Shown here one piece after another: positions 1 through 7,655 of a stretch of DNA of 15,944 nucleotides. Each line of letters starts with the position of its first letter. Position 1 is the first letter of the stretch. The notes below the pieces were generated by a model. That model had not been told where the DNA came from, ran no database searches, and saw only the letters and a list, made by a program, of their open reading frames with translations. A program made the translations under genes and the position numbers. This DNA is from Podila epigama. Its lineage: Eukaryota; Mortierellomycota; Mortierellomycetes; Mortierellales; Mortierellaceae. The DNA lies in assembly GCA_015679605.1 (NCBI GenBank), contig JAAAVE010000535.1:1437-17380 (forward strand). Direction: 5' to 3'.

Positions 1-1
1 G

Positions 2-487
2 ATCGAAGGCGATTTGAAAGATCATGCAGAGCTCCACAAGCGTACCGATATCACCGCACCCCCAACTTTGGCCTACCGCCGCGCCATCCAGAATCTCATT
101 ATGGCCTGGGATTATCCTGAAGTCACCTTGAGAACGCCTCGTGTGACCCGTGGCCGCGATAATGCTGACTTTGTGCGACACGCTCAAGCTGGCGGCTACC
201 AAAACCTAATCGATGCAGCAGATATCGTCCTCCACCGCACTATCATCGGCCGTTTGACCTCCATCGACATTGTCATTGGAGGTGTTGTCTACGCCTCTGC
301 ATCTGTCCCCATGAACGGCGACTTGCACACTAACTCGATTCGCCACGCTTTGCAGCAGAGTGTCCGTTACGGAATCCCAATCCCTGTCGCTCGCCACACC
401 ACCTTGCTTAATACCATCGTCACAAGAATCCGCGATATCTTTATGGTCACAGGAGGTAACAAGGTCTGGCCTGGTGATATTATCTAG
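2..487 (+). CDS. 3' part of a ketopantoate reductase-like gene (tentative)
   Basis: The reading frame is open from the left edge to a TAG stop at 485-487, giving about 161 C-terminal residues. The true start and any N-terminal domain lie outside the window. The TTG at 14 is an ordinary internal codon. The segment ending in GIPIPV, followed by a helix of leucines and isoleucines, resembles the C-terminal helical domain of the ApbA/PanE family (2-dehydropantoate 2-reductase, NADPH-dependent pantothenate synthesis), where a conserved G-I-x-T-P-V stretch sits in that position. The Rossmann domain that would settle this is missing, and I do not see the family's Asn/Lys catalytic motif in this part. 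The 3' flank is A/T rich with an AATTAAATGTAATAAA stretch near 552 that could serve polyadenylation. Another Rossmann-fold dehydrogenase or an unrelated protein remains possible. Confidence 0.45.
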   Translation: MEGDLKDHAELHKRTDITAPPTLAYRRAIQNLIMAWDYPEVTLRTPRVTRGRDNADFVRHAQAGGYQNLIDAADIVLHRTIIGRLTSIDIVIGGVVYASASVPMNGDLHTNSIRHALQQSVRYGIPIPVARHTTLLNTIVTRIRDIFMVTGGNKVWPGDII

Positions 488-642
488 TCGTATCCAAGTG
501 GCGGTTTTTTTTTTGTATCATGTCAGGCACTGAGGAAAAGAAGAGAAAAAAAAATTAAATGTAATAAATTAATCACTTGACTTAATATTGGTGGTTGACA
601 ATGCACAATGTTAAGATGACAAAGGAAGGATGCCTAAGCAAG

Positions 643-665
643 AAAAAAAAAAAAAAAAAAAAAAA
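643..665. repeat. A23 homopolymer
   Basis: An uninterrupted run of 23 adenines lies in the intergenic region. It pairs in length with the T23 run at 1698-1720, so about 1.03 kb is bracketed by A23 and T23. Confidence 0.9.
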
Positions 666-824
666 TGCGGAGATGTGCTAAAATAACAAAGGAAAAAAAA
701 GGTCAAATATATTAAAGAATGTGATAGAAGAAAAGGAAGCATGCATGTTTTATGTCTATCGTTGATGACAGTTTGCTTTTTCTTTTGAAGGTAACATCAA
801 TGATGTGGATAAAGACTACATCTT

Positions 825-912
825 CTACTTTTTTCCACATCCCTCACTACTTTTTTCCACGTCCTTGTCTACTTTCTTTCACATCCACCTTACTTGGCTC
901 CACAGTCCACCA
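825..912. repeat. 22-bp degenerate tandem repeat, 3-4 copies
   Basis: The core CTACTTTTTTCCACATCC recurs with an exact 22-nt period starting at 825, 847 and 869, with one and two mismatches respectively in copies two and three. A weaker fourth copy starts at 891 (TACTTGGCTCCACAGTCC). It is pyrimidine rich on the + strand and looks like a small minisatellite. No coding role is supported. Confidence 0.7.
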
Positions 913-1105
913 CTGGTCCACTGTCTCCTACTATCACCGCCTCGCACTCATAGGTGTTCCGGGCTTGTGGACATTTGTCCGCAAGAAGGGATACACAGCT
1001 GAGACTTGCCATAGCCCACCCCAGTCTTCACCTCAATCCAAAGTAAGGATTGATGTGAATTCAACATTCTATCCGACTATTGTCTTCGTATACTCGCGCA
1101 ATCTC

Positions 1106-1161
1106 TATTCGCATTCGCATCGCAGAAAACCGGTGTAAAATGCGAATATTCGCACTCGCAT
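1106..1161. repeat. direct repeat with embedded 14-bp palindrome
   Basis: TATTCGCATTCGCAT at 1106-1120 is repeated as TATTCGCACTCGCAT at 1147-1161 (14 of 15 identical, 41 nt apart). The second copy overlaps the perfect palindrome TGCGAATATTCGCA at 1141-1154. The arrangement could be a binding site for a dimeric protein, or a remnant of transposon ends. Confidence 0.75.
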
Positions 1162-1697
1162 GTTCATCCAGGACAAGTGGGCACTAACTTCGTTAGCCAA
1201 GGATACTATCGATCTGCAACTGCGTGAGCAGCGCACTATCACATCGATCTACTGCCTGCAGGTCTTTGGTAACTGAGAGAACAGCGGAACTGAACTATGA
1301 TGTTTTTCTCACTGTAACTTCTCTGTAGTAACGATTGTTGGTACTGTCCATTTGGCCTCCTAGGATATCAACTGACCATTTATGAGCTTCGATTTCAGGC
1401 AGGACTCTTCATGTGGACAGAGATTGGTACTGGGTACCTACCCCGCGATAAGAACGACACCCACTGCTTGATTCACTGTGCGATATTTTTGGTCGCGTTA
1501 GTTAGTTTGACGCATGTAACATAGTATGCGTCTTTAATAAACAGTTCCTTCTTCGACCTTTACCTTTTGATTAGCCCACAAAATTTTTCACGCTGCATGG
1601 AACTTCTCAAAACCCTCAGGGTATTTTAATATTCTACAGTATGACAACCAACACCACCTGGGACTCAAGGCTTTAGAGACTAACCCTGTGGTATTGC

Positions 1698-1720
1698 TTT
1701 TTTTTTTTTTTTTTTTTTTT
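1698..1720. repeat. T23 homopolymer followed by CAACAG
   Basis: Twenty-three thymines are followed directly by CAACAG, which resembles a polypyrimidine tract and 3' splice site on the + strand. No convincing exon follows, so it may equally be a homopolymer or the reverse-strand poly(A) of a retroposed sequence. Confidence 0.85.
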
Positions 1721-2429
1721 CAACAGACTCTTTTAGACGACATTTCAGTCCGTCAGTATGTCCATACTCCACCTCGGCGCGATCCTGACCATTTTTTACC
1801 AGAAGAGCTTCGACCACAACCAACCAACATTACCCCTTCGTCTCGACGGTTCTTTGGTTGCGTTATTAAGCAAAGCTCTGATAAATCCAGGTCAAACGGA
1901 TGCGAGTCTTTGATAAAACAAATCAGCTCCATTTCTTATACATGCAGACAATGTATTCAATCAAAATGGCAGCATCAAACAACCCTTTCTCAAGTGAGAA
2001 ATAAAAAACAGCTTGCATTGGACTGGCGTGAAGAAATACCCTATAAAATTGCCATCTTATCCATCTTTTATTCTCTCTCAACGCCGCTTAACTCCATACT
2101 GGCTTCCGAACACTACCATCACAGCGCGACCTCGAATTCTAATGAGGAAGAAGAGAAAGAGGCCGACATCGAAGGATCATGAAGCAACGTTGCCGTGATT
2201 GCTTGGCTGCCACAAGCCTACTATCTCTCGCTTTCCCCCCCAATCCCTTGAGATTCCTCCTTCCCTTGACTTGCTATACTAATTTAGTAACAGTGAACAT
2301 TGAAGTGAATTTTCTGGTGACCCAATTAGACAAGAAGGATTGCCAGAAAAAAACCGGGCATCTCTCACCAGCAAATTCATCTCCAGAAGAACAGCCCCAG
2401 CTTTCATTTTTCAATATATACTTATTATT

Positions 2430-2980
2430 CTACTTATATATTTGTATCTCTTTTACGTTTTCTTTGAAAAGATGAAGGATGTCTTCATCTTCTTCCGACT
2501 CAAGCGTGCGGGACCGTATACGACCTGTTGTCGCGGACTCATTTGCGAGCTCCATCATAAATAGAATTTTCGCACTTGGGAGGCGAGCCACAGTGGGCTT
2601 GACCTTTAACAAGATACGACGATGCTGTTCAATCGTCATTCCTGGTAATTGTTCCGAGGTATCCCATATTGAGATACCTGACCTATCTCCAGGACATAGA
2701 ATGATAGAAGTGTTTAGCAAAAGCGCCGCATGCCAATGTACATGTTATCGATATATACGGCGCCATGAGACTCGACTATGAGACTTACAGCATGCGGTGA
2801 AGATTCTTCACAGAAACTTTGCGGCTTTCATCAATAATAAATGGGGTCGCTTCCTCTTGCAATTTCCTAAAGGCGGTACCCACATCGAAATCCTCAATGA
2901 TTATGTTGATTGGCCGTACTTGCCGTACATCGAAGTACGGTTGCCGGTCAATCACAGACTCGGAATTATCAACGTCGTCT
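2430..2980 (-). CDS. possible 3' exons of an unidentified protein
   Basis: Two minus-strand segments look coding and can be joined. One exon (about 2980 down to 2789) encodes a stretch including YFDVRQVRPINIIIEDFDV. It ends at a good donor, CT|GTAAGT at 2788. After a 106-nt intron with a CTAAA-like branch site, an acceptor at 2683-2684 (GATAG|GTC) restores the frame into 2682-2430, which encodes SGISIWDTSEQLPG and an acidic C-terminus (ESEEDEDILHLF), stop TAG. A pyrimidine-rich tract followed by TTCCAG at 2981-2986 could be the acceptor of the first segment. I do not recognise the family and assign no function. It could be the 3' part of a gene that includes the 3191-3651 segment, or a decaying copy of something repeated in the genome. 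Confidence 0.35.
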
Positions 2981-3190
2981 CTGGAATCGGTTGTTGCATC
3001 GCGAGAGCAAAAAAAAAAGAAAAGGTGGAGTAGGATGTGAGATTTCAGTTGCCAGACATCGCAACAAAAAAAAAAAAAACACGGATGAGACGCGTTCTTC
3101 ATCGTATTGCTTCATGCCTCAACGTGACACGTCGATACTTGCCTTTCATGCAGCCCATTCTGGTTGCTCTCTAGCAGCAACCGATTTTCT

Positions 3191-3651
3191 TTATGACAAC
3201 TTCTTCTTTGTGTGATGCTTAAGTATGGGAAGTATAATGTGGTGGAGTGAAAGTTGTAATGAGAAGGGAGCAAATTCAAAAGTGGTATGGTTATATTTTG
3301 TAGAAAATCCCAAAGACGCATTCTTTTCATCTTTTGTCAAAGAGCAAACAGTGATGTAGAGTGGCGATTTATCTTTGGAACACCAAAAGAATCGCTTTTG
3401 AGCTTTGTATCCATCTGTTGATCGGACAATTTGATATGTAGACATCCTTGTGTTCGTTCGTGGTATTGTACATGTTGGTTCATACATCATTTCTTTGCGC
3501 CATACCATATAGCCTTCTACCTTTTTCCATAATATCACAAGTAAAAATGACATTGTACAATCATCTGTATCATCGATGAAGAAGAGGGGGTCAGCCAAGT
3601 GCACAAAGACGCGTAGAATATCTAGTTCATGAAGGTCTTGTAGGCTGGATC
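3191..3651 (-). CDS. coding-looking segment, unidentified
   Basis: An open frame on the minus strand follows a possible acceptor (GATCCAG, near 3650) and reads SLQDLHELDILRVFVHLADP, then a stretch rich in aromatic and charged residues around YQIVRSTDGYKAQKRFFWCS, to TAA at 3191. The acceptor-like sequence and a TGA just upstream suggest it is an internal exon. The tail after about 3270 looks less protein-like. An alternative frame (about 3230 to 3145) ends at a plausible donor, CAA|GTATCG, so an intron or frameshift may fall inside. It may be upstream of the 2430-2980 exons in one gene, but I could not build a frame-consistent join. No domain was recognised and no function is assigned. A pseudogene is a fair alternative. 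Confidence 0.3.
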
Positions 3652-3659
3652 AAGTATAT

Positions 3660-4105
3660 CAAACTGTGACAATGTTCAGTGACAGTTTTCGCGTCGGTTT
3701 GTGAGTTACACGCGCGCGCGGTGAGTGTAGTTTAACGTGGTTGGAATAATGGCAATAATGAGACGTGTGGTTTGGACGAGTGAGAACAATAGGAAGGCAG
3801 TGCAGTGGGCTGTGAGTAAGGGACAAAAAAATGCTCATTCTCATTTTAGGGTTGCTTGGGCTTTTATCCAGTCATTCCTTCCTTCATCCATTCCTACATA
3901 TTTCGATCACTTCATCCATCCAAGCTACAGTCATCAGAACCACTCACGTATTTCAAGGAAAAGTACAAGGACAAGGACTACAGAGTCAGCAATACACCCT
4001 CCATTCACATTTCAGGCACAGGAACGGATCATTCATTGTACACTACTCGCAAACATCTACCATACATCGCGTGTCTCCACGTACATCAAGGAAACATAAC
4101 GCAAC
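3660..4105. other. upstream region of the SVP26-like gene
   Basis: No gene is supported here. The stretch separates the minus-strand segment ending near 3651 from the + strand SVP26 start at 4106, so it could hold divergent promoters and the SVP26 5' UTR. It contains an alternating CG run (CACGCGCGCGCGGTG, about 3709-3723) and a pyrimidine-rich run around 3866-3900. Confidence 0.5.
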
Positions 4106-5379
4106 ATGCCGTCAAGTATAACACTCATGCTGATCTCCTATGCGGGCACAGGAATCGCGTTTCTCTTTTCAACACTGTCACTCGGTATGCAATTTGTCAT
4201 CAGTACGCCAACAAAGATGAACGAAGTGCTCTCATAGATCTCCGGAACAGAAGTAATTCCTACTGATGCGAATCTCATCTTCTCCACTCCTATTATTTTG
4301 TAGCCTGTGGTCTCTATTACCTTGCAGAGCTGGTGGAAGAATACACAGTGTTAACGAAAAAGGTCATCAAAGGACTCACCGCAGTAAGGCAAACACGTTC
4401 ACCTCAGCAATTGGGCACTTGTTATTACCATAGGATATCATATCACATTTTCTGACCTTTTTTTTTGTCATGAACATGATATATCACATCCCATAGACGG
4501 TGGTAGTTCTGCATTTGGCGCTGTGGCTGCTGGATGGCTTTCCTTTCACCAAGATCGCCTTTTCACTCTTCTGTCATGGTGTCTACAGCTTGAACCTCAC
4601 CAACTTTCCTTACATCAGTCTCCTCAGTTTGCCTTTCCTCTCCAGTTGTGGTAAGAACACTTGTCTCTGAGTGAGCCATGTTACACTGCTGTGCATTTTT
4701 CATTTCATTCCTTCTCACCCGTTCTATGCTTCTCCTCCTCATTTTCCACCTGTCTGTCAACATAGCATTGGTGTTGATCGATCACTTCATGTGGTTCCAA
4801 TACTTTTCACGTCGATACTACAACTTTTTGACCATTGCCAGTTTCTTTGGAATCTGTGTCTGGTTACTCCCGTTCGCCTATTTTATCTCGCTTAGCGCGA
4901 ACGACAATGCGCTCCCAAGCTTTGACAGATCAAGTCAGGAACAACAAAAGCAGAAAAAGAATGGCATCTTCAAATCGATCTTTGGATCTATTCTCAACAA
5001 GAAGGAAACAGGTGGACCTGTCTTGGTCGAGACACCCAACTACACGGGTTTTGGAAGTAGTTCGCTCGGAGGCTCACCCATGGTCTCCTCCACTACCCAT
5101 AACAGGCCTACAACACCTATTCACAACGCCCATGGATCAACAACGGGCTACAACTCATTCAATCCAGAGGGGACGACTGTCCATCAGCACCACCCGATCT
5201 CGCGTCCAGGAAGCAGCAACAGCAACTACAGTGGACGCCATGGTTTTAACAATAACAACAGCCATAATAACAGTGTTAACCAGAGTCCTGCATATGCAGG
5301 TAATCATGGCCATCAGCAATACGCGAGTAGTAGCGCCGTATATAACCCCAGCTCGTCGACTGTTGGTAGTCGTTTTTAG
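4106..5379 (+). CDS. SVP26: Svp26/TEX261 family ER membrane cargo adaptor
   Basis: Exons are 4106-4184, 4304-4383, 4497-4650 and 4766-5379 (308 aa). Every intron is GT-AG (119, 113, 115 nt) and all joins keep frame. The N-terminus has the family signature LISYAGT, then GLYYLAELVEEYTVLTK, a DGFPF turn, NLTNFPYISLLS, and a near-identical block ASFFGICVWLLPFAYFISLS before NDNALPSF. Four membrane segments fall at about 4-27, 54-75, 88-106 and 124-146. Yeast Svp26 sits in ER/early Golgi membranes and helps load mannosyltransferases and other type II proteins into COPII vesicles; a similar role is inferred. Unlike the yeast protein (about 228 aa), this one has a long hydrophilic tail from about 150, with a KQKKNGIFKSIFGSI segment and then Ser/Asn/His-rich low complexity. 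The gene is tail-to-tail with the SCP2 gene, 196 nt away. Confidence 0.93.
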
Positions 5380-5396
5380 GATCATACATTATTAAT

Positions 5397-5402
5397 AATA
5401 AA
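5397..5402 (+). terminator. poly(A) signal of the SVP26-like gene
   Basis: AATAAA lies 18 nt past the TAG stop of the SVP26-like gene and is the nearest candidate polyadenylation signal. Processing is inferred from the motif and position only. Confidence 0.5.
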
Positions 5403-5431
5403 AATGAGAGAAAGAAAAAGTGAAGATGTGT

Positions 5432-5445
5432 TTTATTCATTTATT
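5432..5445 (-). terminator. poly(A) signals of the double-SCP2 gene
   Basis: Two AATAAA hexamers on the minus strand (complements of TTTATT at 5432-5437 and 5440-5445) lie about 130-145 nt past the SCP2 stop. They sit 30-43 nt from the + strand signal of the converging gene, so the two 3' UTRs probably meet or overlap here. Confidence 0.45.
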
Positions 5446-5575
5446 TACAATTCTTTTTTAGAGGACTCTTTTTGTTGTTGTTGTTGTTGTCATTGTTGTT
5501 GCTCTGAATGGAACCAGAGGTATAAGAAAAGAAAAGAAAAGAAAAATCGAAAAAGAAAGAGTAGTGTAAGCATTT

Positions 5576-6379
5576 CTACAACTTGGCCTTCTTTTCGCCA
5601 AAGAAACCAATCTTTTCCTGGGTATCCTTCATCATGGTGTCCAACTTGAGGGCGAGCATAATGGCGCCCTTGACCTTGATCTTGCCAGTCATGAATGCCT
5701 TTTGACCGTTGGTTTTGCCCATGAAAAGATCCACAAAGTCCTTATCCTTCATCTCGAGTGTAATGTCGGGCTTGAGACCCTCGATCTTGCCCTTCTTCAT
5801 CATACCGATGCCGTTCTTCATGTCCATCATCCACACTGCTGTGTCGTTCTTGCTGTTTTTGACGTTGAAGAGGAAGATACCCTTGACCTTGGCCACCTCA
5901 GCCTTGCGTTCCTCCTCAGACAGGACTTGGAGGTACTCGTAAATCTGGAGGATCAGGAATGAAGACTCGAAACCATCGTAGCCGAGATCGGACTCTGAAC
6001 CCTTGGCAGGTCCCATACCAAGGCTCCGGAAGATCACGTCGAGCTTCATGGCCATCATCATGGGACCCTTGAGACCAATACGGTCCGTAATAAACGCGCG
6101 TGCGCCCGAGAGGTCACCCACTGCAAGAGCAACCATATCTGCGTCTGTCAGGAAGAGTGTAATATCTGGGTTCGAAGGTGCTGGACCAGGCTTGATGATG
6201 CCTACGTTCTTGACTTCGGCGTGCCAAATCTTGACTTCAGATGTAGGGACTTCTTCCTTGCGGATATGGAATTCAAAGATGCCGTTGACTTGTTTGACGA
6301 GGTCCTGACGTTCTGAGGGATTGAAAGCGTCGAGAGCCTCATTGAGACGGGTAAAGATGTCCTCACTTTGAAATGCCAT
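5576..6379 (-). CDS. peroxisomal protein with two SCP2 sterol-carrier domains
   Basis: An intronless frame of 267 aa. Two SCP2 (sterol carrier protein 2) folds are arranged in tandem: about residues 5-125, with NPDITLFLTDADMVALAVG and LKGPMMMAMKLD, and about 140-258, with LKPDITLEMKDKDFVDLFMG and VKGAIMLALKLD. In this family the fold forms a hydrophobic pocket for fatty acyl-CoA or sterols. The chain ends in KKAKL; the final AKL fits the PTS1 consensus, so import into peroxisomes by the Pex5 receptor is expected, with a role in lipid binding or transfer linked to beta-oxidation. Many fungal SCP2 proteins are single-domain (about 130 aa), so this one is doubled. The ATG follows an A-rich leader just upstream of 6379, and the promoter side carries GAATGAGTGAG repeats at 6402 and 6479. 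Domain assignment is firm; ligand and pathway are inferred. Confidence 0.9.
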   Translation of the reverse strand: MAFQSEDIFTRLNEALDAFNPSERQDLVKQVNGIFEFHIRKEEVPTSEVKIWHAEVKNVGIIKPGPAPSNPDITLFLTDADMVALAVGDLSGARAFITDRIGLKGPMMMAMKLDVIFRSLGMGPAKGSESDLGYDGFESSFLILQIYEYLQVLSEEERKAEVAKVKGIFLFNVKNSKNDTAVWMMDMKNGIGMMKKGKIEGLKPDITLEMKDKDFVDLFMGKTNGQKAFMTGKIKVKGAIMLALKLDTMMKDTQEKIGFFGEKKAKL

Positions 6380-6712
6380 TTTTTTTTATTCTAGTGCGTG
6401 TGAATGAGTGAGAGTGAATGAATGAGTTGAGTTGTTGTCAAGTGTGGAAGGGGGGGTAGAGTTGAAATGAAGTTGTGAGAATGAGTGAGTGAATGGAGAA
6501 AAGTGGATGAAGGCGAGTGACCCACTGTCTTTTATAGTTCTGAGCACAAAGTGAAAAAAAAAAAGAACCGAGCGTGGCTAAAGGGCTTGGCGAAAATGAG
6601 AAAGTACACCTTGTTATCACGATGTGATGCGCTCATGGTAGTCTGCTAAAGTAGGGGCTCCCAAGTGGAACCGACTGATGGGGGAGGGACAGGGCATTAC
6701 AATGAATGCTAG

Positions 6713-6735
6713 CACAGAGATGATGTATCTCTGTG
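6713..6735. repeat. perfect 9-bp inverted repeat (hairpin)
   Basis: CACAGAGAT at 6713-6721 and ATCTCTGTG at 6727-6735 are exact reverse complements around a GATGT loop. It lies about 330 nt upstream of the SCP2 start. No T-run follows closely and no known RNA family was recognised. Confidence 0.7.
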
Positions 6736-7333
6736 TATGTGTTTGTGTGTATTCGTGGACGTGGATGAATGCAAGCTCGAGTTTTCCTTGAACAAGAAGA
6801 CGGTTAGGATGGACAAAAACGCATGCAACAAAGAGTTGTTTGTTCTTCCCCATGGAAACGAAAGGACAGACCCACCATTCAACAAACAAAAAATAAGGCT
6901 AAAACCAACAAAGTTGGCTCGGTATCCCTTGTTCCTATTGGCTCGCTTCTTTCTTCTCGCTCCACATACCGCATCAACCTTGATCTTCCTTCCTCTCACA
7001 TGCATGCGCTCAACTTTGCTCTCGTTTTGTGTAGAGTTGAATGTCGACGAGCACAATTGGGGAAAAGGGGCACAATTGAATCCTCATGTGTGTCCGTCTT
7101 TGTTCACCGCCTAAAAAGAAAAAGGAAAAAAAAATTAAACACGACGTCTCACAAGCAAGGGCATCGCGTTCGTATTCACATTGCAAAAACGACAAACTGA
7201 GCCGAAATCTTATTCTACTCCTCCACTTCCTGCTGGCCTTTGCCCCAAAAATTCCGCCATAGGTCCACCAGAGGCACTCTTTTTACACTCAAGCCAACTA
7301 TGACGCCTGTTGACGAGGGCCTTCCAATTCGCA

Positions 7334-7362
7334 CACCACGCACGCACACGCACACGCACACT
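7334..7362. repeat. CA/CG alternating microsatellite
   Basis: The + strand has CACGCACGCACACGCACACG-type alternation through about 29 bases. It is low-complexity intergenic DNA in the NBS1 3' flank. Confidence 0.7.
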
Positions 7363-7655
7363 TGCGATCCATCACATCCTCCACACCCACACCCCACATC
7401 TTGTATTCACAAGCAAGCGACGAAATGCAATTTGCACCTGCCTAAATCTCCTTTTCCATGTAAAGTGTACAACATCATATTCAATTTTTTTTTTGCCAAG
7501 GGATTCTTTGGTGTAACACGAATATTCCCCCCTCTTTGAAGCACAAGAAACAGAAAGCGAGAGAAAAAAGAAATATAGTGTACACATGCCATGTGGCGTC
7601 ATACCTCTATTTTACAATGTGGACCATGGCCTCACTCGTCCCTTTTGTCTGCTCC

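Larger units (their letters stand above)
488..2429. other. gene-poor interval with repeats
   Basis: No gene is supported in these 1.9 kb. It holds the 3' flank of the left-hand gene, an A23 tract (643-665), a 22-bp tandem repeat (825-912), a repeated TATTCGCA-type motif with a 14-bp palindrome (1106-1161), an AATAAA near 1537 and a T23 tract followed by CAACAG (1698-1726). The ORF after that tract (1688-2182, +) has no recognisable domain. The mix of homopolymers and short repeats would suit decayed transposon sequence, but no terminal repeats or transposase motifs could be identified. Confidence 0.6.
6380..7655. other. intergenic region between double-SCP2 and NBS1 genes
   Basis: About 1.28 kb without a supported gene. 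It should contain the promoter of the minus-strand SCP2 gene (right of 6379) and the 3' UTR of NBS1 (left of 7656). Visible are GAATGAGTGAG direct repeats (6402-6412, 6479-6489), a perfect 9-bp inverted repeat (6713-6735) and an alternating purine-pyrimidine CACGCACAC run (about 7334-7362). Short ORFs here on both strands lack domains, splice context or plausible composition. Confidence 0.6.

Noticed and set aside
752-1138. Plus-strand ORF of 128 codons
   Set aside because: It runs through the 22-bp tandem repeat and has low-complexity Ser/Thr/Phe composition typical of translated repeats.
1516-1600. Possible LTR end (TGTAACATAG, then TTTAATAAACAG)
   Set aside because: No matching second LTR, primer-binding site or target duplication could be seen. 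AATAAA alone is not enough.
1688-2182. Plus-strand ORF of 164 codons after the T23 tract
   Set aside because: It begins in poly-Phe from the homopolymer. The rest has no recognisable domain and no conserved motif. The CAACAG acceptor look is noted, but no upstream exon was found.
6160-6185. GGGTTCGAAGG, resembling a tRNA T-arm
   Set aside because: It lies inside the SCP2 coding sequence, and no acceptor, D or anticodon stems could be placed around it.
6709-7200. Several overlapping ORFs of 60-125 codons on both strands
   Set aside because: None has a domain, a plausible splice context or an orthologue I can recognise, and they overlap each other.
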